Assembly: GCA_014879535.1 (NCBI GenBank)
Contig: JACSRX010000025.1
Coordinates: forward strand, 56,914 to 120,913
DNA length: 64,000 nucleotides
Direction: 5' to 3'
Source of the DNA: Chthoniobacterales bacterium
Lineage (GTDB): Bacteria > Verrucomicrobiota > Verrucomicrobiia > Chthoniobacterales > JACTMZ01
Under the pieces are notes generated by a model. It did no database searches. It saw nothing but the letters and a program-made list of their open reading frames with translations, and was not told the DNA's origin. Positions 7,728 to 15,154 of this stretch are shown here, one piece after another. Position 1 is the first letter of the stretch, and the number at the start of each line of letters is the position of its first letter. A program made the position numbers and the translations under genes.

Positions 7728-9449
7728 TCAAGCCGCCCCGTCGCGCAGCGTGAAGACCCCGACGGCCTCCGTCTTTCCGCGAACGGTGACTTCCCCGAGC
7801 GGCCGCAGCCACTCCGGGTGACCGCATCGGGCTGCGGTGCTCCCGGCGATCACGCAGTCCACCTTGAAGGCCTTGGTCTCGTCCTGGAGCCTCGCGGCAA
7901 GGTTCACCGTGTCGCCGATCACCGTGTAGTTGTAACGGGCGGCGGATCCCATGTTGCCTGCCACCACCTTGCCGCTGGCCAGGCCCATCCCGGTGTCCAG
8001 ACGCGCCTGACCTGCCTCGGCACGCGCGGCATTGTAGGCGCGCAGGACACGGCGGATTTCGGCCGCGCACGCGACGGCGCTCCGCGCATGGTCCGAGGTT
8101 TCAACGGGCGCCCCGAAGACGGCCATGACCGCGTCGCCGATGTATTTGTCCACGATGCCGCCATGCGCCTCGATCACGCGGGTCAGTTCGGTGAAATACC
8201 CGTTGAGAGTGGCAAGCAGATCTGCAGGCACGGACGCCTCGCTCAGCCCGGTGAAACCGCGCACGTCGGTGAACATGATCGTCACATCCTTCTCTTCGCC
8301 TCCGAGGGCCGCCGGACGGCGCATCAACTCGGCCGCCACCTCTGGGGACACATTCTTGCCCAGCAAATCCCGGACGCGATCCCGCTCCTGCAGGCCGCGC
8401 GCCATGCCGTTGAATGCGGAAGCCAGCTGGCCCATTTCATCGCGCGCCCCCACAACAACAGGCTCATCGTAGCGTCCCTCGGCGATCCGGCGCACGCCGC
8501 GGGCCAACTCGGCCACCGGGCGGCTGATGCCGAGGGCCAGCCAGACGGCAAGCAGGGCGGAAACCAGCAGCGCCGCGAGCGTGAGCCACTGGAGGGTGGC
8601 CTCGAGCCGCTGGAACGGCGCCAACTCGCGGGAAAGCGATTGTTGCAACAGGCCCCTCGCCTGTCCGCCCCCCGGAAGGGTCGCCCATGTGCTGATCCAT
8701 GTGTCGTCGTCGGACACGCTCAGGTCGAACAGCCCCCGCGCGCCGCTCCCCGCAGCGTCCAAGGCCTCCCTCATCTCAGCCCGCAGTCCGGGCTCCAGGC
8801 TGGATGCCACCAACTGCGGACCAGCCGCCGTCTCCGCAACGAAGCTCACCTCGACTCCGGTCATGCCTCGGAAGTTCGCCGCCAGTTGGTCGTCGGCAAG
8901 GAACCCCGCAACGATCCATCCGGACGGCTCGGGCAGCAGGAGGGGCACCGCCACGAGCAGCGCCAGCGAACCGTCCGGCTGCGCTTCGAAACGCGCGGCC
9001 GTGTAATCATCAGCCTCCTCGGCGGCTCGCAGGAGCATCGGGAAGGCGAAGGGTCCCGGCGCCGTCTGCCCGGTCTCCATGGTATCGGCCAGCAACTCAT
9101 CATCGGGCGACACGAGCTGGAGGAAGGCGGCATCGCGCATCCGGGTGCGGTAGTTTTCCAGTCCGGACACCAGCGTCCGGCGTTGCAGCGGATCGCTGAA
9201 ATCCTCGGTCCCCCCGTAGAGGCGGCGGAAAGCCCAGTCGTCGGACATCAGCCTCGCCCCCAGGCGCAGTTTGTCCAACCGCAGGCGCAGCACCCGATCG
9301 AAAACCTCCGCGGCGGAGTGAAGGTCCTCATCGATCGTCCGTCGTGCATTCTCAAGGTTCACCACCCGCACCAACAGGAAGTTGCACCCCAGCACCACCG
9401 CGAGCAGCAGCAACAGGTGAACCAGCAGCCGGTCGCGGAACCGCGTCAT
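7728..9449 (-). CDS. Membrane adenylate cyclase with HAMP domain
   Basis: Makes cAMP (class III). 573 residues: a transmembrane helix at about 8-28, an extracytoplasmic sensor region at about 30-300, a second helix at about 303-322 (LTLAALLVSALLAVWLALGI), a HAMP linker (ISRPVAELARGVRRIAEGRY), then the cyclase catalytic domain from about residue 385. Metal-binding aspartates are in MFTDVRGFTG and KYIGDAVMAVFG. The Lys of DKYIGDAV and the Asp of VIGDTVNLAARL are the adenine-specifying positions, favouring ATP over GTP. Start ATG 9449 follows a GGTGAGG ribosome binding site 4 bases after the upstream stop codon, so it is cotranscribed with the cupredoxin-like gene, which may supply or share its signal. 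Confidence 0.92.
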   Translation of the reverse strand: MTRFRDRLLVHLLLLLAVVLGCNFLLVRVVNLENARRTIDEDLHSAAEVFDRVLRLRLDKLRLGARLMSDDWAFRRLYGGTEDFSDPLQRRTLVSGLENYRTRMRDAAFLQLVSPDDELLADTMETGQTAPGPFAFPMLLRAAEEADDYTAARFEAQPDGSLALLVAVPLLLPEPSGWIVAGFLADDQLAANFRGMTGVEVSFVAETAAGPQLVASSLEPGLRAEMREALDAAGSGARGLFDLSVSDDDTWISTWATLPGGGQARGLLQQSLSRELAPFQRLEATLQWLTLAALLVSALLAVWLALGISRPVAELARGVRRIAEGRYDEPVVVGARDEMGQLASAFNGMARGLQERDRVRDLLGKNVSPEVAAELMRRPAALGGEEKDVTIMFTDVRGFTGLSEASVPADLLATLNGYFTELTRVIEAHGGIVDKYIGDAVMAVFGAPVETSDHARSAVACAAEIRRVLRAYNAARAEAGQARLDTGMGLASGKVVAGNMGSAARYNYTVIGDTVNLAARLQDETKAFKVDCVIAGSTAARCGHPEWLRPLGEVTVRGKTEAVGVFTLRDGAA

Positions 9450-9453
9450 GCCC

Positions 9454-10101
9454 TCACCGGTAGCCGCCGGACTTGCGACGGTTGGATGGCGCTTCGGAAC
9501 GCTGGACCTCGGGGCGCAGCCGGAGCACCGCCACCGGCACATCGCCGCCTTCTGCGGGACGCTCGAGGCTGACCGGTTTGCCCCGGAGCCGCGGGTGCCA
9601 GACCTCGATGACGCCGCCGCCGCTGGGCACCCCGTGCAGATGCGCCCGGCCATCGGTGCCGCTCACCGCGTGGAACGGCGTCGCACTGACGAAAATGTGG
9701 GCCACCATCCAATCGTGGATGTTGCACCCGAGGGTGACGACGCCGGGCCGGTCGAAGACCACGGGTGCCACGGCTTCACCGACGTAAAGCGGCAGGTCGA
9801 ATTTCTTCGGACTGGAAAAAGAATAGACGTGGTGCGCCACCTCGTCGCGGTTGGGAAACTTCACCCGGCTGCCCACCGGCACCACCAGAATCGACGGGCT
9901 GAAACGCTTCCCGCTCTGCACCATCTCGGCATCGCGCGGCGCGACAGCCGGGGCGCCACCCGCGGGGAAGAACGTGACCACGGCATTTTCCACCGGCTGC
10001 CCCTCCTCATCCGTAACCTTCACCGACAAGTGGGCTGCCGCCACCGCCGGGAAACCGGCGGCCATCGCCAGCGCCATCAGGACCACCCTCCGCATACCCA
10101 C
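9454..10101 (-). CDS. Periplasmic cupredoxin-like protein (methylamine-utilisation/plastocyanin-like)
   Basis: 215 residues with a signal peptide (MRRVVLMALAMAAGFPAVAAA). An N-terminal beta domain (VKVTDEEGQPVENAVVTFFP) resembles carboxypeptidase-regulatory-like folds. The core matches cupredoxins: FPNRDEVAHHVYSF supplies one His ligand, and the loop VTLGCNIHDWMVA supplies Cys, His and Met, the arrangement of a type I copper site. It is the first gene of a three-gene run with the adenylate cyclase and EamA protein, suggesting copper- or redox-linked sensing. That functional link is inference. Confidence 0.82.
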   Translation of the reverse strand: MGMRRVVLMALAMAAGFPAVAAAHLSVKVTDEEGQPVENAVVTFFPAGGAPAVAPRDAEMVQSGKRFSPSILVVPVGSRVKFPNRDEVAHHVYSFSSPKKFDLPLYVGEAVAPVVFDRPGVVTLGCNIHDWMVAHIFVSATPFHAVSGTDGRAHLHGVPSGGGVIEVWHPRLRGKPVSLERPAEGGDVPVAVLRLRPEVQRSEAPSNRRKSGGYR

Positions 10102-10187
10102 GGACCCTGCGGAACCCCGGCATCCGTGTCAACCCGCGACGCTGTGCGCTGGCAAACGGCGCCCGGCATCCGTATGTTCCGTGCACC

Positions 10188-11576
10188 ATGCCCAAGGTGT
10201 TTCTGAAGACCTACGGATGCCAGATGAACGAACGCGACTCGGAGCAGGTCGCGCAGATGCTGGTGGCCAAAGGATATGAAATGACGAGCGACGCGACCGA
10301 GGCCGACGTCGTCCTGCTCAACACCTGCAGCGTGCGGGACATGGCCGAGCAAAAGGCCCTCGGCAAAATGGGCTTCCTCGGACGCCTGCAAAAAAGTCGC
10401 CCGCACACGGTTTACGGCTTCCTCGGTTGCATGGCGCAAAGCCGCGGCGCCTCCCTCCTCGCCGAGGTCCCCCACCTCGATCTCGTGGTCGGCACGCAGA
10501 AGTTCCACCGGGTCGCCGACCACGTGGATGCCATCCTGCGCCGCAAGATGGCTCACGATCCGGCCATGGACGACCTGAAGATGTCCATCGTGGACACGGA
10601 GGATGAGGCGGACTCGCAGGAGACCATCCGCGACCACGCTTCCGTCCCGGCAAGCGCCTTTGTCTCCATCATGCAGGGCTGCAACATGCGCTGCACCTTC
10701 TGCATCGTGCCGGACACGCGGGGTGCCGAGCGCAGCCGCCGCATCGGCAGCATCGTCGGCGAGGTGCGCGAACTGGTCGCCCGCGGCTGCCGCGAAGTCA
10801 CGCTCCTCGGGCAGATCGTGAATCTCTACGGGCGCCATGAGTTCCCCAAGGTGGACGGACGCAGCCCGTTCGTGCAACTGATCGAGGCCGTCCATGACGT
10901 GGAGGGTCTCGAACGTCTGCGCTTCACCTCCCCCCACCCGATCGGCTTCCGCGAGGATCTGGTCAACTGCTTCGGGCGCCTCCCCAAGCTGGCCGAGCAT
11001 GTCCATCTGCCGCTGCAGTCCGGCTCGGACCGCATCCTCAAGGCCATGCACCGCGGCTACACGGCGGCCAAGTTCCGCGCTCTTGTGGCGAAGCTGCGCT
11101 CCAATTGCCCGGAGATCGCCATCACCACCGATGTGATCGTCGGCTTCCCCGGCGAGACCGACCAGGACTATGCCGCCACGCGCGCCTTGGTGGACGAGAT
11201 CGCCTTCGACAACGCCTTCGTCTTCCGCTACTCGCCGCGCAAGGACACACCGGCCGCAACCATGGAGGCGCAACTTCCCGAGGATGTGAAGGAGGATCGC
11301 AACCAGGATCTGCTCTCCGTGGTCAACCGCCACGCGCAGCAGAAATTGCGCGATTTGGTCGGCCGCAGCGTCGAGATTCTGTGCACGGGCCCGAGCCGGC
11401 ACAACGACGCACGGCTCACCGGCCGCACACGCGGCAACAAGATCGCGGTCTTCGGGGGATCGGCCGATTTGGTCGGGAAACTCCTCGATGTGGACATCAC
11501 GGACACCGCGGGTTTCACGCTCTATGCCGCCGACCCGCGCCCCGCGGAGCGTCCCGCTCAGATCGCGGCAGCCTGA
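10188..11576 (+). CDS. miaB: tRNA (N6-isopentenyladenosine(37)-C2)-methylthiotransferase
   Basis: Radical-SAM methylthiotransferase that makes ms2i6A37 in tRNAs reading UNN codons. 462 residues. The N-terminal domain carries the auxiliary Fe-S cysteines Cys11 (KTYGCQMNERDSE), Cys47 (NTCSVRD) and Cys81. The radical-SAM CxxxCxxC triad is Cys165-Cys169-Cys172 in QGCNMRCTFCIVP. The C-terminal TRAM domain includes a typical GRTRGNKIAVF segment. The KTYGCQMN start and NTCSVR motif favour MiaB over RimO or MtaB. It is divergent from the cupredoxin gene (86 bases apart) and 9 bases upstream of a glycosyltransferase. Confidence 0.94.
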   Translation: MPKVFLKTYGCQMNERDSEQVAQMLVAKGYEMTSDATEADVVLLNTCSVRDMAEQKALGKMGFLGRLQKSRPHTVYGFLGCMAQSRGASLLAEVPHLDLVVGTQKFHRVADHVDAILRRKMAHDPAMDDLKMSIVDTEDEADSQETIRDHASVPASAFVSIMQGCNMRCTFCIVPDTRGAERSRRIGSIVGEVRELVARGCREVTLLGQIVNLYGRHEFPKVDGRSPFVQLIEAVHDVEGLERLRFTSPHPIGFREDLVNCFGRLPKLAEHVHLPLQSGSDRILKAMHRGYTAAKFRALVAKLRSNCPEIAITTDVIVGFPGETDQDYAATRALVDEIAFDNAFVFRYSPRKDTPAATMEAQLPEDVKEDRNQDLLSVVNRHAQQKLRDLVGRSVEILCTGPSRHNDARLTGRTRGNKIAVFGGSADLVGKLLDVDITDTAGFTLYAADPRPAERPAQIAAA

Positions 11577-11585
11577 GAGAACGGC

Positions 11586-12731
11586 ATGAGCAACCAAAAA
11601 CCCACCGTTTGTCTTTTGGCGCAGACCTTGGGCTATCCCGAAGGCGGGGGGCATTTCTGGTGTTACTACAACTGGGCCCTCGGCTTCGCCTCCGCAGGGT
11701 TCCATGTGATCTGGCTCGAACCTGTCGGCGGGAAACTCCACGCCCCGGAATCCCTGCATCGGGCCGTCTTGGGACTGCGCCGGCGGCTGGCCACCGAGGG
11801 CACCCATTTCCATATCGCACTCGCCGCGGAGGACGGAGGAAACGTGGAGGGATTGCCCGAACTCGGCGCGCTTTCACTTCATGAAGCCGCCGCGCAATCG
11901 GATCTCTTCGTCAATTTCCGCTACGGGTTTCCGGAAAAGGCCGTCCGGCAATTCCGCCGGTCGGTCCTGATGGACATCGATCCCGGGCTCCTCAACCACT
12001 GGGTGGACCGCGGTTATTTTTCCATCGCACCCCACGATGCCTACGCCACCGTCGGCGGCAACATCACCCCGGAGAATCCCCTCGTCCCCGACATCGGCAT
12101 CCGTTGGGAGCGCCTGCGTCCGGCCGTCCACCTCCCGTCCTGGCCGGTGCTGCCGCTCCCCGAGCCATGTGCCTTCACCGCCATCTCCCATTGGGATGCC
12201 GCCGAATACGTCAAAATCGACGAGCAGAATTTCTACGACAACTCCAAGCGTGCCGCCTTCTCGCCGTTCCTCGAACTTCCAGCCTCCACCCGGGCACCGC
12301 TCGAACTCGCCCTCTGCTTCGGACGCGACGATGAGACCGAGACGGAGCGCCTCCACGGACTCGGCTGGCACATCGTCCACAGCCACGATGTCTCCTCGAC
12401 CCCGTCCGACTACCGCCGCTACATCCAGGGCAGCGCTGGCGAATTCGGCGTCGCCAAGCCGGCCTATGTCAAAATGCAGACCGGCTGGATCAGCGACCGC
12501 AGCGTCTGCTACCTCGCCAGCGGGCGCCCATGCGTCGTGCAGGACACCGGCCCGGTGGACATCCCGGTCGGCGAGGGATTCCTCCGCTTCCACGACGCAG
12601 GGGGCGCCGCCGCCGCGCTCGACCGCGTGGCCGGGGACCCGCAAACGCACGGGCAGGCCGCCCGGCGGTTGGCCGAAGAATATTTCTGCGCCGAAAAGCT
12701 CGCCTGCCGCGTGGCCGGGTTGGTGCTGTAG
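11586..12731 (+). CDS. Putative GT-B-fold glycosyltransferase
   Basis: 381 residues, no signal peptide. The N-terminus has TLGYPEGGGHFWCYYNWALG, a glycine-rich loop like the acceptor-side loop of GT-B enzymes. The C-terminal half has GEFGVAKPAYVKM and later SVCYLASGRPCVVQDTG, the pattern of the nucleotide-sugar side of glycosyltransferases (an acidic residue, then a glycine-proline exchange loop). Donor and acceptor are unknown. It starts 9 bases after miaB, so the two are probably cotranscribed, and it converges on a GT4 gene. Family assignment rests on pattern only. Confidence 0.7.
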   Translation: MSNQKPTVCLLAQTLGYPEGGGHFWCYYNWALGFASAGFHVIWLEPVGGKLHAPESLHRAVLGLRRRLATEGTHFHIALAAEDGGNVEGLPELGALSLHEAAAQSDLFVNFRYGFPEKAVRQFRRSVLMDIDPGLLNHWVDRGYFSIAPHDAYATVGGNITPENPLVPDIGIRWERLRPAVHLPSWPVLPLPEPCAFTAISHWDAAEYVKIDEQNFYDNSKRAAFSPFLELPASTRAPLELALCFGRDDETETERLHGLGWHIVHSHDVSSTPSDYRRYIQGSAGEFGVAKPAYVKMQTGWISDRSVCYLASGRPCVVQDTGPVDIPVGEGFLRFHDAGGAAAALDRVAGDPQTHGQAARRLAEEYFCAEKLACRVAGLVL

Positions 12732-12752
12732 GCCGTCCCGGTGTCCGCGGCC

Positions 12753-13967
12753 TCAGGACTTCCGGGACTCACACACACTGGAATACAGATCGGCGGTCTT
12801 CCGGGCGATTGCCTCCCAGCTGAACTCCACCTCGACACGCTTGCGCGCCGCCGCCCCCATCTTCCGGCGCAGCACCTCGTCGCCCATCAACTTGTTGACG
12901 GCCGAGGCCACATCGAAGGAAAACTTCTCGGCATGGACGGGCTCGAAAGGCGCCTCGGTCATCTGCTCGACGGGAACCAGCAGCCCGGTTTTCCCATGCA
13001 CAACGACCTCGGGAATGCCGCCCACGGCACTCGCCACCACCGGCGTCCCGCAGGCCATGGCCTCGAGATTGATGATCCCGAAGGGCTCGTAGATGGAAGG
13101 GCAGACAAAAACTTCGGCCATGGAGTAGAGCGGGATGATCTCGCTCCTGGAAAGCATCTGCTCGATCCAGACCACGCCGGGACGTGCCGCCTGCGCCTCG
13201 GCGACGGCCGTTTTCATTTCCTCCGCAATCTCGGGCGTGTCGGGCGCGCCGGCGCACAGGACCACCTGGAATCCGGGATCGAGATGCCGGAGCGCGCGCA
13301 CCAGGTGGATGATCCCCTTCTGCCGCGTGATTCGCCCCACAAACAGGATATAGGGACGCGCCGGGTCGATGCCGTGCCGTTCAAGCACGGCCTGATCCTC
13401 GATCTCGCGGTATTCGGCAAGGTCGATGCCGTTGTGGATCACATGGACCCGGGACGGATCGATGTCGAACAATCGCAGCACATCGGCCTTCGTGGACTCC
13501 GAGACGGCAATGACCGCATCCGCCATCTCGATCGCCGTCTTTTCCACCCAGACGGAAAAATCATAACCGCCACCGAGCTGCTCGCGTTTCCATGGCCTCA
13601 AGGGCTCGAGCGAATGGACCGTCAGCACGAGGGGCAGCGAGTAATTCAACTTCACAAAAATGCCGCCGAGGTGGGTATACCATGTGTGGACATGGACGAG
13701 ATCGGCATCCGTCCCGGCGGCCGCCATGGCGGCATCGCGCTGCACGGAGGCAAAAACGGGCCACAGCGCCTTGGAACATCCGAACCCTTCCTGGGACAAG
13801 CCGAAGCCCTGCACGGTCAGATCGCCCTCGTGGAGGCTCTGCTCGCCGAAGCAGCGGATATCGATCTCCATCAAGCGCGCCAGCTCCCGCGAGAGGTAGT
13901 CCACATGGACACCCGCGCCTCCATAGACATGCGGGGGATACTCGTTGGTCAACAGCAGCGCCTTCAC
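12753..13967 (-). CDS. glgA: GT4-family glycogen synthase-like glycosyltransferase
   Basis: 404 residues opening with LTNEYPPHVYGGAGVHVDYL, characteristic of the short GT4-type glycogen synthases that use ADP- or UDP-glucose (the Corynebacterium-type GlgA/GlgM group). Further motifs are HVHTWYTHLGG, VIHNGIDLAEYR, YILFVGRITRQKGI (donor binding) and PSIYEPFGIINLEAMACGTPVVAS, holding the E-x7-E motif. It is probably cytoplasmic, extending alpha-glucan chains or making maltose 1-phosphate. No branching or debranching enzyme is adjacent, though a GH13 enzyme lies at 54.8 kb. It is divergent from dprA. Confidence 0.82.
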   Translation of the reverse strand: MKALLLTNEYPPHVYGGAGVHVDYLSRELARLMEIDIRCFGEQSLHEGDLTVQGFGLSQEGFGCSKALWPVFASVQRDAAMAAAGTDADLVHVHTWYTHLGGIFVKLNYSLPLVLTVHSLEPLRPWKREQLGGGYDFSVWVEKTAIEMADAVIAVSESTKADVLRLFDIDPSRVHVIHNGIDLAEYREIEDQAVLERHGIDPARPYILFVGRITRQKGIIHLVRALRHLDPGFQVVLCAGAPDTPEIAEEMKTAVAEAQAARPGVVWIEQMLSRSEIIPLYSMAEVFVCPSIYEPFGIINLEAMACGTPVVASAVGGIPEVVVHGKTGLLVPVEQMTEAPFEPVHAEKFSFDVASAVNKLMGDEVLRRKMGAAARKRVEVEFSWEAIARKTADLYSSVCESRKS

Positions 13968-14060
13968 GCCGCCATGTTACGAAACACCCCCGTGTCTTGT
14001 CGCCTCATTCCCGCGAACATCTTCCCTCCGCTTGACAGGCGTGCGTAGCATGGCGCCCCC

Positions 14061-15152
14061 ATGAACCACCTCGAGGCATGCGTCGTCCTCAACATGATCC
14101 CCTCCATGGGACCCGTGCGCCTGCGCCGCCTCATGGATGCCTTCGGCACGGCGGAAAAGATCCTCCTCGCCCGCACCGACCAGTTGACCGCCGTGGACGG
14201 CATCGGCAGGGAGACCGCCGACAACATTTCGCGCTGGGAGGAATTCGCCGACCCCGCCGTCGAGATGGAAAAGGCGAGAGGACTCAGCGCACGGATCATC
14301 ACCGCGGAAGACGAGGAATACCCCGCCGCCCTGCGTGAAATCCACGATCCGCCGATCGTGCTCTATGTGCGTGGACAGATCACCGGGCGCGACCGCAATG
14401 CCGTCGCCGTGGTCGGTTCGCGTCGCGCCAGCCACTACGCCACGGAATGCGCGAAGAAACTCAGCTTCCAGATGGCCTATTCCGGACTGACAATCGTCAG
14501 CGGACTCGCCAGGGGGATTGACTCGGCCGCCCATCAGGGCGCGCTCGCCGCCAAGGGACGCACGCTCGCGGTCATCGGGTCCGGCCTCGGGCACATCTAC
14601 CCTCCGGAGAATGCCGATCTTGCCGACCGCATCGCCGCCAACGGCGCCGTCATTTCCGAGTTCCCCATCGACACCAAGCCCGACAGGCAGACGTTCCCGA
14701 TCCGCAACCGTGTCGTCACCGGTTGCTCGTTCGGCGTGCTCGTCGTCGAGGCCGGCGCGAACAGCGGGGCGCTGATCAGCGCGAACCAAGCCGCCGAACA
14801 GGGCCGCACGCTTTATGCGGTGCCCGGCCGCATCGACCATCCGAATTGCCTCGGCTCGAACCGCCTCATCCAGCAGGGCGCCAAGCTCGTGGTCAGCGTC
14901 GAAGACATCCTCGACGACCTGCCTTTGGTGTTCTCGCGGCAGCCCGAACTTCCGGCTGCCGCGCCGGCTGCCGATCTGACTGCGGACCAGGAAAAAATCC
15001 TCGAGGCCCTCGGCCCGGATGAAACGGGCCTCGACACGATCATCGCCACAAGCGGGTTGCCAGCCTCGGTTGTGTCTTCTACGTTGCTCGCCCTCGAAAT
15101 CCGCAGGCTGGTCAAGCAATTGCCCGGGAAGCGGTTCGTCAAACTGATCTGA
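14061..15152 (+). CDS. dprA: DNA-processing protein DprA
   Basis: Binds incoming single-stranded DNA and loads RecA during natural transformation. 363 residues: an N-terminal helix-hairpin-helix region (MIPSMGPVRLRRLMDAFG), a Rossmann-like core with VVGSRRASHY, SGLARGIDSAAHQGAL and GSGLGHIYPPEN at about 110-185, the NRVVTGCSFGVLVVEA and SGALISANQAAEQGR motifs, and a C-terminal winged helix. It is followed 2 bases later by topoisomerase III, a dprA-topoisomerase pairing common across bacteria. Together with the pilus-like operon it hints at competence, but no comEA or comEC is in the window. Confidence 0.94.
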   Translation: MNHLEACVVLNMIPSMGPVRLRRLMDAFGTAEKILLARTDQLTAVDGIGRETADNISRWEEFADPAVEMEKARGLSARIITAEDEEYPAALREIHDPPIVLYVRGQITGRDRNAVAVVGSRRASHYATECAKKLSFQMAYSGLTIVSGLARGIDSAAHQGALAAKGRTLAVIGSGLGHIYPPENADLADRIAANGAVISEFPIDTKPDRQTFPIRNRVVTGCSFGVLVVEAGANSGALISANQAAEQGRTLYAVPGRIDHPNCLGSNRLIQQGAKLVVSVEDILDDLPLVFSRQPELPAAAPAADLTADQEKILEALGPDETGLDTIIATSGLPASVVSSTLLALEIRRLVKQLPGKRFVKLI

Positions 15153-15154
15153 AG

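Noticed and set aside
10077..11813. 578-codon minus-strand reading opposite miaB
   Set aside because: Antisense to a complete radical-SAM enzyme; no recognisable domain.
12741..14048. 435-codon plus-strand reading opposite the GT4 enzyme
   Set aside because: Antisense shadow; the minus-strand protein has all GT4 motifs.
14032..14051. TTGACA with TAGCAT before dprA as a promoter
   Set aside because: The spacing is only 8 bases; no acceptable -10 lies at 16-18 bases.
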